A DNA stretch of 64,000 nt from Saccharothrix luteola (GCF_020859565.1 NZ_JAJHUO010000019.1:161111-225110), one strand, 5' to 3'. Positions 16,752 through 25,520 are shown, counted from the first letter of the stretch. The notes: generated by a model from the sequence alone, not told the origin. Made by a program: numbers and translations.

Positions 16752-17880
16752 GCCGCCGGGCGTGCACCGGTTCGCCGCGGACGAGTTGCCGGAGCGCGTC
16801 GGCGATCCGGGCGGACGGCGAGCCGGTGCCGTAGGGCGACGGGATGTGCTCCAGGCGTGCTCGGTGGCCCGCCACGTCGTCCAGCCACCGCAGCACTTCC
16901 GCGCACACCCGCGGTCCCGGCGGCACCAGGGTGCCGAACGTGCCCTCGATCTCGGGGCGTTCCGTGCTGCGGCGCACCACGACCACCGGCCGCTTGAGGA
17001 CGCTGACCTCCTCCTGGATGCCGCCGGAGTCGGACACGACCACGGCGGCGCACCGGGCCAGCGCCAGGAACGCCGGGTACGCCTGGGGCTCGACGACCTT
17101 GAGCCGCCCGAGCAGGGCCGTGAGCCCGAACGCCTCGACCCGCTTGGCCGTGCGCGGGTGCAGGGGCAGCACCACCGGCAGCGGCAGGCGGTTCAGCTCG
17201 CGCAGGATCGTCTCCAGGTTGACCGGGTCGTCCACGTTCTCCGGCCGGTGGACGGTGGCCAGCACGTAGCCGTCGCGCTCGAGCTCGTGCGCGGCCAGGA
17301 CGACGGCCTCCTCGTCACGGCCCGGCAGCGCGGTCTGGAGGGCTTCGACCACGGTGTTGCCGGTGATCGCGATGCGCTCCTCGGGCACGCTCTCGGCCAG
17401 CAGGTTGGCGTGGTTGAGCGAGGTCGGCGCGCAGCACAGGTCGGCGAGGTGGTCGATGGCGACCCGGTTGTGCTCCTCGGGCATCGCCCGGTCGTAGCTG
17501 CGCAGCCCCGCTTCCACGTGCACCAGCGGCACGTCGTTGGCGTTGGCGGCCAACGCGCCGGCGAGCGCGGACGTCGTGTCGCCCTGCACGATCACCGCCC
17601 TGGTCGGGTGCTGCGCCAGCAGCTCGTCCACCGCCGCGATGGCCGCGCCGAGCTGACCGCCGCGGCTGCCACCCCCGACGGCCAGCTCGTGGAACCGGCC
17701 CGGGCGGCCGATGTCCTGCCGGATCCGGTGGTACATCGCGGTGTCGTAGTGCTGTCCGGTGTAGACGACGGTGGCGTTGGCGCCCATCACGCGGATCAGC
17801 GGCGCGAGCTTGATCAGCTCCGGCCTGGTGCCGCACACCATCGTGACGGTGCCGGGGACTCCCTGGTCGATCGGACCCAC
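16669..17880 (-). CDS. wecB: UDP-N-acetylglucosamine 2-epimerase (non-hydrolysing)
   Basis: The frame runs from a GTG at 17880 to 16669, 403 residues. An internal ATG at TMVCGTRPE is a possible later start. The family signature is complete: GTRPE near the N-terminus, QGDTTSA, HVEAGLRSYD, PEEHNR, VHRPEN, and SDSGGIQEE for UDP binding. The enzyme interconverts UDP-GlcNAc and UDP-ManNAc. It suggests that the polymer contains ManNAc or a ManNAc-derived sugar, which would also give the deacetylase a substrate. The last 25 or so residues run into the end of the convergent oxidoreductase gene, an unusually long tail-to-tail overlap. Confidence 0.93.
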   Translation of the reverse strand: MGPIDQGVPGTVTMVCGTRPELIKLAPLIRVMGANATVVYTGQHYDTAMYHRIRQDIGRPGRFHELAVGGGSRGGQLGAAIAAVDELLAQHPTRAVIVQGDTTSALAGALAANANDVPLVHVEAGLRSYDRAMPEEHNRVAIDHLADLCCAPTSLNHANLLAESVPEERIAITGNTVVEALQTALPGRDEEAVVLAAHELERDGYVLATVHRPENVDDPVNLETILRELNRLPLPVVLPLHPRTAKRVEAFGLTALLGRLKVVEPQAYPAFLALARCAAVVVSDSGGIQEEVSVLKRPVVVVRRSTERPEIEGTFGTLVPPGPRVCAEVLRWLDDVAGHRARLEHIPSPYGTGSPSARIADALRQLVRGEPVHARRLSPEQVVVPPPASRRPVAPVPHSSSSS

Positions 17881-18055
17881 CTCCAGTCGCGGATGACGCG
17901 CGCCCGGGGCGCGATCGCGGTGAAGGTTAGAGTCACGGGGGCGGATTTCCCTTGTGGCTCAGTCGATCGAGTGAATCTGAACGTGGTGGCGCTCGAGTTG
18001 TCGGTGCGGCTCAGTAGATTGGTGAGTGGATCATTCTGGAGTGGACGGATTTGTG

Positions 18056-19006
18056 ATGTTCCGAAGACACGCGGCTTTGATCACCACGGCGTTGCTCGTC
18101 GCCGTGGTGGTGGGACCTTCGCACGCGCAGGCGTCCGGGACCGTGCTGCTGCCCGACCTGCGGCAGGCGCCGGTGGGGTGTAGCGGCGGGTACTCCGGCG
18201 ACCCGTCGCGGTGCGTCGACTGGGACGTGTGCCCGGTCGCCGACCCGGCCGCGCCGAACGGCGAGTGCGTGCAAGTGGGCCCGATCGGGGCGGTCCGGTT
18301 GAGGTTCACCACATCGGCGGACAACGTCGGCGACGGGCCGCTGGTGATCCACGGCAGCAGGCGCGACGTCGGGCAGCGGGAGATGACCGCGCGGCAGGCG
18401 TTCCAGTCCGCTGTGGACGGTTCGATCCCGATGGACTACGCGCGGGCGCAGCACCCCATCCCGGCCACCATGTACTACGAGCCGGCGGTGACGCACGAGC
18501 ACTGGCACCTGCTCGGCTTCGAGCACTTCCAACTCCGCACGCTGTCGGGTGACACGGTGGTGACCGACCGGAAGACCGGCTTCTGCCTCGGCGACCGGTA
18601 CGCGGTCAGCGGCCACCTGCCGAACCGGCCGACCGCGGACGACAGCCCGCAGGGGCGGTTGGCGGCGTTGTTGCGGACGAACCGGTGCGGCCACCACGCG
18701 CCGGAGGCGTTGAGCGTGGTGCAGGGCATCTCGGTCGGCTCGGGCGACGACTACCCGCACACGGTCGACTTCCAGTGGCTGGACATCACCAAGGTGCCGT
18801 CGGGTGTGTACGACGTGGTGAACATCGTGAACGGTGACCGCACCCTGGTCGAGAAGTCGTACGCGAACAACGCCTCGGCGATGACCATCTCGATCCGCTG
18901 GCCGGGCAACGCCACCGAGCCGCCGGCCACGATCACCATGCCGCCGCAGGTGCGGCTGGTGCGGAACTGCCCCGGCGCGGAACAGTGCGCCACCTTGCGC
19001 GACTGA
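18056..19006 (+). CDS. Secreted lysyl-oxidase-like protein
   Basis: I chose the ATG at 18056 (316 residues) because it directly begins a signal peptide (MFRRHAALITTALLVAVV, cleavage near SHAQA). An in-frame ATG lies ten codons upstream. The C-terminal part has the lysyl oxidase layout: THEHWHLLGFEHFQL has closely spaced His residues for copper, and DFQWLDITKVPSGVYDVVN with SYANNAS matches the conserved end of the family. Lysyl oxidases oxidise primary amines on proteins using copper and a tyrosine-derived quinone. The bacterial substrates are mostly unknown. It may crosslink surface proteins or amino sugars exposed by the deacetylase, which is speculative. Confidence 0.75.
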   Translation: MFRRHAALITTALLVAVVVGPSHAQASGTVLLPDLRQAPVGCSGGYSGDPSRCVDWDVCPVADPAAPNGECVQVGPIGAVRLRFTTSADNVGDGPLVIHGSRRDVGQREMTARQAFQSAVDGSIPMDYARAQHPIPATMYYEPAVTHEHWHLLGFEHFQLRTLSGDTVVTDRKTGFCLGDRYAVSGHLPNRPTADDSPQGRLAALLRTNRCGHHAPEALSVVQGISVGSGDDYPHTVDFQWLDITKVPSGVYDVVNIVNGDRTLVEKSYANNASAMTISIRWPGNATEPPATITMPPQVRLVRNCPGAEQCATLRD

Positions 19007-19456
19007 CGCGCCGAGTGGTCGGCTGAGAGAGCTGCCGAGCGGCCTGTCGACGGATGCGCCGGGGACCGCTGAGGGATGCGCCGACGGACCTGACGAGGGA
19101 CCTGCGCGCCCGACCCGCTGGGGCAACCCCGGGTTGGGCTGCCGACCTGGGGACGGCGTGCGTGGCCGACCCGACGAGCGGCTTGCGTGGCCGACCCGGC
19201 GAGCGGCTTGGGCGGTCGACTCGCCGGGCAACCCCGACGGCTGGGCAGGGTTGCGCTGCCGACCGGGCGGGCCGACCGCCGACGTGATGTGCGGCTGACC
19301 GGTCGAGTGCCTGCCGGCACCGGGCCGGGGTCCGGGCCGCCGGGCGTCGCCTGGATGTCCTCTGAGGAGGACGGATACCCGGTCGCGCCGGCGTTTGGCG
19401 GCCCCGCCCTCCGGGAATTCGCCAGACGTCCGGATCTGCGACCGAAGGGTGAGGCC
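19007..19456. other. 450-bp gap with a 25-bp tandem duplication
   Basis: No convincing gene is present. A 25-bp segment at 19159-19183 is repeated at 19184-19208 with one mismatch, and related fragments (GCAACCCCG, GCCGACC) recur around it, so the stretch looks like an expanding simple-repeat spacer. The final part, 19380-19450, leads to the kinase gene and must hold its promoter and ribosome site (GAAGGGTGAGG just before the ATG). Confidence 0.5.
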
Positions 19457-20305
19457 ATGTCGTTGGCCACCGAGAACCGAGTGCTCGAAGGTCGCTACCG
19501 GTTGGCCGGCAAGCTCGGCACGGGCGGTGCGGCGGAGGTCCACCGGGGATGGGACCTGCTGCTCCGCCGGTTCGTGGCGGTCAAGGTGTTCGACGGCGAC
19601 GAGGTGGACGGGCGTCGGTTCGACAACGAGGTCCGCACGTTGGCCGGGCTGTCGCACCCCGGGCTGCTGTCCGTCTACGACGTCGGCACGTGCGACGGGA
19701 CGTCGTTCGTGGTGATGCAGCTGGTCGAAGGCACGACCTTGCGCGACCGGCTGCTGGACGGCACGTTCACGCCCGCGCAGGTGCGCGCCCTCGGCCACCA
19801 GCTCGCCGACACCCTCGCCCACGTGCACGAACAGCAGGTCGTGCACCGCGACGTGAAGCCGTCGAACGTCCTGCTCGACGGCTCCGACACCGCCTACCTC
19901 GCCGACTTCGGCCTGGCCCGCTCGCTCGGCTCGACCCGCATCACCAAGACCACCGAGGTCGTCGGCACCGCCGCCTACCTGGCGCCCGAGCAGGTGCGCG
20001 GCGAGGAGGTGGGCCCGCCCGCGGACGTCTACGCGCTCGGCCTGCTCCTCCTGGAGTGCCTGACCGGCTACCGCGAGTACCAGGGCAACCGGGTCGAGGC
20101 CGCCATCGCCCGCCTGCACCGCCCGCCCCACGTGCCGCACGACGTGCCCGCCGGCCTGGCCCGCCTGCTCGCGGCGATGACCTCGCTGTCCGCCCGCCGC
20201 CGCCCCACGGCCGCCCAGGTCGCCGACAAGCTGCGCCCCGCACCGGCGGCCCTGCCGCGCGACCGGCTCCTCTGCGGCGCCCGGACGTCCGCTCGTCCCG
20301 CCTAG
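19457..20305 (+). CDS. Soluble Ser/Thr protein kinase
   Basis: The ATG at 19457 follows GAAGGGTGAGG and gives 282 residues. The kinase domain fills almost the whole protein: GTGGAAEV glycine loop, VAVKVF with the ATP Lys, HRDVKPSNVLL catalytic loop, DFGLA, and APEQ activation segment end. There is no membrane helix and no PASTA or other sensor domain, so it is a free cytoplasmic PknB-type kinase domain. The short tail after the domain is Arg/Ala/Pro-rich. The target is unknown. Its stop overlaps the convergent hydrolase gene by 4 bp. Confidence 0.92.
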   Translation: MSLATENRVLEGRYRLAGKLGTGGAAEVHRGWDLLLRRFVAVKVFDGDEVDGRRFDNEVRTLAGLSHPGLLSVYDVGTCDGTSFVVMQLVEGTTLRDRLLDGTFTPAQVRALGHQLADTLAHVHEQQVVHRDVKPSNVLLDGSDTAYLADFGLARSLGSTRITKTTEVVGTAAYLAPEQVRGEEVGPPADVYALGLLLLECLTGYREYQGNRVEAAIARLHRPPHVPHDVPAGLARLLAAMTSLSARRRPTAAQVADKLRPAPAALPRDRLLCGARTSARPA

Positions 20306-21084
20306 AGCGTCGCCAGGAACCGCTCGAGCGCGTCGGTGAACTCCGCCGGCCGTTCGAGGTTGGGCAGGTGGCCCGCCCCGGCGATCACGGCGAGTGTCGA
20401 ACCGGGGATGGTCGCGTGCATCCGCTCGGCCACGGTGACCGGCGTGTACTCGTCCTCCTCGCCGACGACCACGAGCGCCGGCACGGCGACGCGGGACAGC
20501 GAGTCCACGTAGTCGGGCCGTTCCGCGCGCCCGCGCCAGCCCGCCGCCGCGCCCTCCGGCGACGTGCCGCGCATCATCCCCAGCACGTGCTCGGCGACGG
20601 CCGGCAGCGCGACGACGTTGTGCGGCGAGATCATCTTGTCCAGCACCTCGTCGGCGTACGGACCCATGCCCTCGCGCAGCACCCGCGCCGCCAGCTCTCG
20701 CCGCAGGTCGCGGGCCGCCGTCGGGTCCGCCTCGGGGAACGTGTCCGCCAGCACGAGCGCACGGACGCGTGACGGGTGCGCTCGGTGCAATTCCATGGCG
20801 ATCTGGCCGCCCATCGACAGCCCGCACACCACCACCCGGTCCAGGTCGAGGCGGTCGAGCAGGTCGATCAGGTCGTCGGCGAACGCGCCCCACGGCGTCG
20901 TGCCGGGCACGACCGTCGTCTCACCGTATCCGCGCAGGTCAGGCGCGATGACCCGGTAACGGGAGCGCAGCCGTTCGACCTGGGGCCGCCACATCGTCCG
21001 GTTGAACGGGTGGCCGTGCACGAGCAGCACCGGGACGCCGTCGCCCTCGTCGTCGTAGGCGATGTCGATGTCGTTGACCCGCAT
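20302..21084 (-). CDS. Alpha/beta hydrolase
   Basis: The ATG at 21084 follows a G-run ribosome site and gives 260 residues. LLVHGHPFNRTMW carries the oxyanion-hole HG, GLSMGGQ is the nucleophile elbow with Ser, EEDEYTP supplies the likely acid, and GAGHLPNLE the catalytic His. The fold matches 3-oxoadipate enol-lactonase-type and related esterases. The substrate is not determined. It is divergent from a MocR-type regulator with direct repeats between them, so it may be that regulator's target. Confidence 0.88.
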   Translation of the reverse strand: MRVNDIDIAYDDEGDGVPVLLVHGHPFNRTMWRPQVERLRSRYRVIAPDLRGYGETTVVPGTTPWGAFADDLIDLLDRLDLDRVVVCGLSMGGQIAMELHRAHPSRVRALVLADTFPEADPTAARDLRRELAARVLREGMGPYADEVLDKMISPHNVVALPAVAEHVLGMMRGTSPEGAAAGWRGRAERPDYVDSLSRVAVPALVVVGEEDEYTPVTVAERMHATIPGSTLAVIAGAGHLPNLERPAEFTDALERFLATL

Positions 21085-21134
21085 GATCCCCCCAGCATCC
21101 GTTGACGGGAGAAGCCTAGGAAGGCCACCATGCC

Positions 21135-21167
21135 CGGTGCAATGAAAACAATGCTCTCGGTGCAATG
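21135..21167. promoter_or_regulatory. Direct repeat, candidate MocR operator
   Basis: CGGTGCAATG occurs at 21135-21144 and at 21158-21167, 23 bp apart, about two helical turns. MocR/PdxR regulators of the GntR superfamily are known to bind direct repeats at such spacing. The repeats lie between the hydrolase and MocR genes. The second copy overlaps the most upstream ATG of the regulator (21165), which suggests autoregulation or a later start at GTG 21180. Confidence 0.55.
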
Positions 21168-22493
21168 TGGGGTGCACGCGTGGCGGACTACCGCCTGATC
21201 GCCGACCGGCTCGCCGCCGAGGTCGCGGCCGGCCGGCTCAAGCCGGGTGACCGGCTGCCGCCGCAACGCGCGTTCGCCCGCAGGCACCGCATCGCGGGCT
21301 CCACTGCGGCCCGCGTCTACGGCGAGCTGATCCGACGCGGGCTCGCGGTCGGCGAGGTCGGGCGTGGCACGTTCGTGCGGGCCGCACGCCCTCCGGTCGA
21401 GCCCGCGCTGGCCGAGCCGGGCGGTGCGCGGGTCGACCTGGAGCTGAACTTCTGCGTGCTGCCCGACCAGCCCGCCCTGCTGGCGCCCGGCCTCGACCGG
21501 CTCGTCCGGCACGGGCTCGGCGACGCGCTCACGCCGGTCGGCGTCCGCGGCACGCCCGAAGCACGCGCCGCCGCCGCAGGCACCCTGGCACGCGGCGGGT
21601 GGACGCCGGACGAGCGCCGGGTCCTGTTCACCGGCAACGGCAGGCAGGCGATCGCGGCGGCCGTGTCGGCGTTGGTGCCGGTCGGCGGGCGGCTCGGGGT
21701 GGAGGCCGTCACCTACCCGGTGGTGAAGGCGATCGCGACCAGGCTGGGCATCACGCTCGTGCCGCTGCCGGTGGACGACGCGGGCGTGCTGCCGCAGGCC
21801 CTCCGCGCGGCCGACGTGCGCGCCGTCTACCTCCAGCCGACCCTGCACAACCCGCTCGGCGCCACCATGCCCGAACGACGCCGCGCCGAACTCGTCGACA
21901 CCGTGCGCGAGCTGGACGTCCAGGTGATCGAGGACGCCATCTACGCCTTCCTGGGCCCCGACCTGCCGCCGCTCGCGCCCGAGCGCACGACCGTGGTGGA
22001 CAGCCTGTCCAAGCGCCTCGCGCCCGGACTGACGGTCGGGTTCGCCGTCCCGCCCGGACACCTGGTCGACCGGGTCGCCGCCGCCGCGCGCTCCGGCGGC
22101 TGGGCCGTCGGCCACTTCGCGCTCGCCGCCGCGACCGAGTGGCTCGCCGACGGCACCGTGGCGTCCATAGTGGACCGAAAACGGGCCCTCGCGCACGAAC
22201 GGCAGCAGCTCGTGCGCGCCCGCTTGGCCGGCTTCGACATCAGCGCCGACCCCGGCTCCTACCACTGCTGGTGGCGGCTGCCGGACCGGTGGCGGGCCGA
22301 GACGTTCGTCGCCGCCGCGGCACGGCGGGGCATCGCCATCACGCCCGCCGCCGCGTTCGCGGTCGGGCCCGGCCACGCGCCGAACGCCGTCCGCCTCGCC
22401 CTCGGCTCCGCGCCGGCGCCGGCCCTGGCCGCCGCGCTGGACGTGCTCGCCGCGCTCGCCGAGGGCAGCCCGGAGGACGAGCAGGTCGACTAG
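21165..22493 (+). CDS. MocR-type transcriptional regulator (GntR HTH plus PLP aminotransferase domain)
   Basis: The 442-residue protein has an N-terminal GntR winged helix (YRLIADRLAAEVAAGRLKPG then IAGSTAARVYGELIRRGL) and a class I aminotransferase-fold domain. In the latter, D257 (VIEDAIYAF) and K283 (SLSKRLAPGL) match the PLP-binding Asp and Lys. Such proteins sense PLP or an amine and bind direct repeats. The start may be ATG 21165, which lies in a candidate operator, or GTG 21180, preceded by a G-run. It is divergent from an alpha/beta hydrolase and its stop overlaps the promoter of the next gene. Confidence 0.9.
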   Translation: MWGARVADYRLIADRLAAEVAAGRLKPGDRLPPQRAFARRHRIAGSTAARVYGELIRRGLAVGEVGRGTFVRAARPPVEPALAEPGGARVDLELNFCVLPDQPALLAPGLDRLVRHGLGDALTPVGVRGTPEARAAAAGTLARGGWTPDERRVLFTGNGRQAIAAAVSALVPVGGRLGVEAVTYPVVKAIATRLGITLVPLPVDDAGVLPQALRAADVRAVYLQPTLHNPLGATMPERRRAELVDTVRELDVQVIEDAIYAFLGPDLPPLAPERTTVVDSLSKRLAPGLTVGFAVPPGHLVDRVAAAARSGGWAVGHFALAAATEWLADGTVASIVDRKRALAHERQQLVRARLAGFDISADPGSYHCWWRLPDRWRAETFVAAAARRGIAITPAAAFAVGPGHAPNAVRLALGSAPAPALAAALDVLAALAEGSPEDEQVD

Positions 22494-22496
22494 AGT
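22491..22496 (+). promoter_or_regulatory. Candidate -10 box for a leaderless transcript
   Basis: TAGAGT, of the TANNNT form, ends six bases before the ATG at 22503 and its first three bases are the stop codon of the MocR gene. No ribosome site lies between, so the mRNA would start at or next to the ATG. Confidence 0.45.
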
Positions 22497-22502
22497 CGCG
22501 CC

Positions 22503-23483
22503 ATGACCAGGGTGCCTTGGCTGCTCGACGCCGATCCGGCGCTGCGCTGGCAGGTCGAGCGCGACCTCGTCCACGAGCCGCCCGAGGTCTGGGAGGCGAC
22601 GCGGGCCCGGATCGCGACCGAGGGCTTCGGCGCACGCCTGCTCGCGCTCCAGGACCCGGACGGCCAGTGGGCGGGTGGCGCGTTCTTCTCCGCCGGCTTC
22701 GACTTCCACGGCCCGGAGGCCGCCGAAGGCGCCGGTCAGCCGTGGACGGCGACGACGTGGACGCTGTGCTCGTTGCGGGAGTGGGGCATGGACCCCGAGG
22801 TCCTGCGCGAACGCCGCACGGCCGAGCTGCTGGAGCGCAACTGCCGCTGGGAGTACGACGACCTGCCGTACTGGGGCGGCGAGGTCGACTGCTGCATCAA
22901 CGCGTGGACGGTCCAGAACGGCCTGTGGCTCGGCGCCGACGTCACCGGCATCGTGGACTGGTTCGTGGAGCACCGCCTGCCCGACGGTGGCTGGAACTGC
23001 GAGTGGGTCGAGGGCTCGACGCGGTCGTCGTTCCACTCGACCCTCAACTCCCTCAAGGGACTGCTCGCCTACGACGCCGCGACCGGCGGCACGGACGCGA
23101 CCCGAGCCGCCCGCCGGGCCGGCGAGGAGTACCTGCTGGCCCGCGGGCTGTTCCGCAGGCTGTCCACGGGCGAGCCGGTGGCGCCGTGGGTGAACCGCTT
23201 CTCGTACCCGTTCCGCTGGTTCTACAGCGTGCTCAACGCGGCCGAGTACTTCCGCCAGGTCTGGCTGCTCGACGGCACGCCGCCGGACCCGCGCATGGCC
23301 GACGCGATCGAGCTCGTCCGCGCCGAGCGACAGCCCGACGGCACGTGGCTCCAAGCCCGCAGGCACCCCGGACGCGTGTGGTTCGAGGTCGACGTGCCGG
23401 CGGGGGAGCCGTCGAAGTGGCTGACCCTGTACGGAACCCGCGTGCTCGACTGGTGGGACGCCAACGCCGGGTCAGCGCCCTAG
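22503..23483 (+). CDS. Squalene-cyclase/prenyltransferase-fold (alpha/alpha toroid) protein
   Basis: The ATG at 22503 gives 326 residues. Repeated Q/G-W motifs typical of the terpene cyclase and prenyltransferase toroid fold are seen: LQDPDGQWAGG, LPDGGWNCEW, RQPDGTWLQ. It is about half the length of a full squalene-hopene cyclase, lacks the DxDD catalytic motif of that enzyme and has no membrane-binding segment. It is probably a one-domain relative of unknown role. No neighbouring terpene genes support a pathway. It ends in a 4-bp overlap with the convergent DUF2332 gene. Confidence 0.7.
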   Translation: MTRVPWLLDADPALRWQVERDLVHEPPEVWEATRARIATEGFGARLLALQDPDGQWAGGAFFSAGFDFHGPEAAEGAGQPWTATTWTLCSLREWGMDPEVLRERRTAELLERNCRWEYDDLPYWGGEVDCCINAWTVQNGLWLGADVTGIVDWFVEHRLPDGGWNCEWVEGSTRSSFHSTLNSLKGLLAYDAATGGTDATRAARRAGEEYLLARGLFRRLSTGEPVAPWVNRFSYPFRWFYSVLNAAEYFRQVWLLDGTPPDPRMADAIELVRAERQPDGTWLQARRHPGRVWFEVDVPAGEPSKWLTLYGTRVLDWWDANAGSAP

Positions 23484-24553
23484 GAAATCACCAACCACGC
23501 CAGGAGGCGGCCCCGCGACCAGCAGCGGCCGACGGCTTCGGCGTGCCGGGCCGACCCGTCGAACACCGCCACGCCGAGGATGCTGTGGCCGGAGGCGGGG
23601 CGATCGCCGAGCGTCGGTATCGACGGCGCGACCCCGACCCCTTCCGCCGACACCCACGCCACCGGCCGGTCCGCGGCCACCTCGTCGAGGCGGTGCAGGA
23701 AGCGCACGCGGTTCTCCGGCGGGAACTTCGACAACGCCCACGTCGTGGTGACGACCGGCAGGGCGTCCGCCGGGACGCGGGCGACGGCGTCGGGCAGCAC
23801 GTCGACGGCGTCACCTCGCAGCAGCAGCGGGGGGTCCGTCGCCGCCAACGCGATCTCCGCGTCGAGCCTCGCGATCCGCGCTCGATCGTCGGGTGGCGGG
23901 CAGGCGCGCAACCAGCGGGCGTCGTCCGCGTCCGTCACGTCGAGCGGATCGACGTCGACGCCCACCTTGGCGACGACCTCGGGCAGCGCCCGCGCCGGGA
24001 CGGGCAGGCCACCCACGATCGACGCCGACACCTGCACGGGAGAGGACGGGTCGCCCAGCGAGTTGCCGTCGCTGTACGCGATGCCGACGCGGTCGACCGT
24101 GAGGTTGAGGCCGGCCGGACCACCCACGTCGATCAGCCCGACCGCGCTCGCGCCCACCCGTCGTGCCGCCTCGGCGATGGCCGGGTACAGCACCGCGGCC
24201 CGTCCGGTCTCGTCGGCGCGGTGCCGGCGGCGCACGGCGATGTCGACCACCGAGTCGGTCAGGCGCAGCAGCGCGTCGATCGCCGCGTCGGCGGCGGCGT
24301 CGCCGTCCCCGGCGGCGTAGGCGGCGGCGAGTGCCGGGGCGCGTCCGGCGAGGGCGAGGTCGTGCAGCGCGGCGAGGATGACCGCGGGGTGCCGCTTGCG
24401 CGCCGGCGCCGACTCGATGGCGCGCAGCGCCTCGTCGGATTCGCTCAGGGCGACCACGACGCGTTCGTGCAGCGGCGAAGTCCCGTCGGCGTCGACCTCG
24501 CCGAACCGCCGGTACACCTCGGCGAGCGTGCGCGCCCGTGCTCGACCTGGCAT
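23480..24553 (-). CDS. DUF2332 family protein
   Basis: The ATG at 24553 gives 357 residues. The protein has an all-helical N-terminal third and then LIDVGGPAGLNLTVDRVG, a glycine-rich strand-turn-strand that is the hallmark of DUF2332. VVTTTWALSKFPPENRVRF and the C-terminal half continue a methyltransferase-like alternation, so a distant SAM-fold link is possible. No biochemical role is established. TAGGAT stands seven bases before the ATG on the minus strand, as for a leaderless mRNA. Confidence 0.8.
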   Translation of the reverse strand: MPGRARARTLAEVYRRFGEVDADGTSPLHERVVVALSESDEALRAIESAPARKRHPAVILAALHDLALAGRAPALAAAYAAGDGDAAADAAIDALLRLTDSVVDIAVRRRHRADETGRAAVLYPAIAEAARRVGASAVGLIDVGGPAGLNLTVDRVGIAYSDGNSLGDPSSPVQVSASIVGGLPVPARALPEVVAKVGVDVDPLDVTDADDARWLRACPPPDDRARIARLDAEIALAATDPPLLLRGDAVDVLPDAVARVPADALPVVTTTWALSKFPPENRVRFLHRLDEVAADRPVAWVSAEGVGVAPSIPTLGDRPASGHSILGVAVFDGSARHAEAVGRCWSRGRLLAWLVIS

Positions 24554-24618
24554 CCCGGCGATCCTACGGGTCGGCCGGTGCTAGCGTGCCCGGCCATGCG
24601 TCGATCAAGGGCCCGGTG

Positions 24619-25500
24619 ATGGGCGACCTCGCGTTCGACCAGGACCTGGTGCGGGCACTGCTGCGCGATCAGCACCCGGATCTCGCGGACCTCGAAGTCC
24701 GGGACGTCGACGGGGGCTGGGGCAACCAGGTGTGGCGGCTCGGGGACGAGTTGGCCGTGCGCTTGCCGCGGGTCGATCGCGGGCCCGCCATGCTGCACGC
24801 CGAGCAGACGTGGCTGCCGGTGTTGGCCGACGGCCTGCCGCTGCCGACGCCCGTCCCGGTGCGCCTCGGCCGGCCGTCCAGCCTGTTCGGGCACCCTTGG
24901 ACGATCGTGCGCTGGGTCGAGGGCGAACCGGCCGACCACACGCCGATCACCCGTGCCGACGCGGCCGAGGTCCTCGCGGAGTTCCTTAGCGCGCTGCACG
25001 ACCCCGCGCCCGCCGACGCGCCGGTCAACCCGACGCGCGGCGTCCCCCTGGCTCGGTTGCGCGGCGGGTTCGACGGCTGGTTGGAGCTCATCGCCGGCCA
25101 CCCGGGTGCCGACGGCGCGCGGGAGGTCTGGGACGAGGCCGTGGCGGCGCCCGTCTGGTCGGACGCGCCGCGGTGGCTGCACGGTGACCTGCACCCGGCG
25201 AACGTCGTCGTCCGCGACGGGACGCTCGCCGGGGTGATCGACTTCGGCGAGCTGTGCTCGGGCGATCCCGCCACCGACCTCGCCGCCGCCTGGGTCCTGC
25301 TGCCCGCCGGCGCGGCGGGTCGGTTCTTCGACGCCTACGGGCAGGCCGACGACGCGACCGTCACCCGGGCCCGCGGCTGGGCCGTCCTGCGCGCCCTGGT
25401 CCTGATCGGGATCGGGCGCAATGGGAGGCTCGGCCTGCCCGGCGGCAAACCGACCTGGGAACCCGCGGGCCACGCCGCGCTGGAACGCGCCCTGGCCTGA
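24619..25500 (+). CDS. Aminoglycoside phosphotransferase-family kinase
   Basis: The ATG at 24619 gives 293 residues. WLHGDLHPANVVV is the catalytic loop with the Asp base, and GVIDFGELCSGDPATDLA carries the metal-binding Asp and Brenner-like tail of APH/choline kinase-fold enzymes. The N-lobe VRDVDGGWGNQVWRLGDELAVRLPR is the nucleotide loop. The family phosphorylates aminoglycosides, macrolides, homoserine or other small alcohols. Resistance is possible but not shown. Confidence 0.88.
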   Translation: MGDLAFDQDLVRALLRDQHPDLADLEVRDVDGGWGNQVWRLGDELAVRLPRVDRGPAMLHAEQTWLPVLADGLPLPTPVPVRLGRPSSLFGHPWTIVRWVEGEPADHTPITRADAAEVLAEFLSALHDPAPADAPVNPTRGVPLARLRGGFDGWLELIAGHPGADGAREVWDEAVAAPVWSDAPRWLHGDLHPANVVVRDGTLAGVIDFGELCSGDPATDLAAAWVLLPAGAAGRFFDAYGQADDATVTRARGWAVLRALVLIGIGRNGRLGLPGGKPTWEPAGHAALERALA

Positions 25501-25520
25501 CGGCCACGTGCGGGGGGACA

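Noticed and set aside
18011..20893. A 960-codon minus-strand frame across the lysyl-oxidase-like and kinase genes
   Set aside because: It crosses a repeat-rich spacer and two recognised plus-strand genes and has no domain or ribosome site.
22503..23483. A hopanoid or terpene biosynthesis cluster
   Set aside because: The protein is too short, lacks the DxDD motif, and has no prenyl transferase or squalene synthase neighbours.
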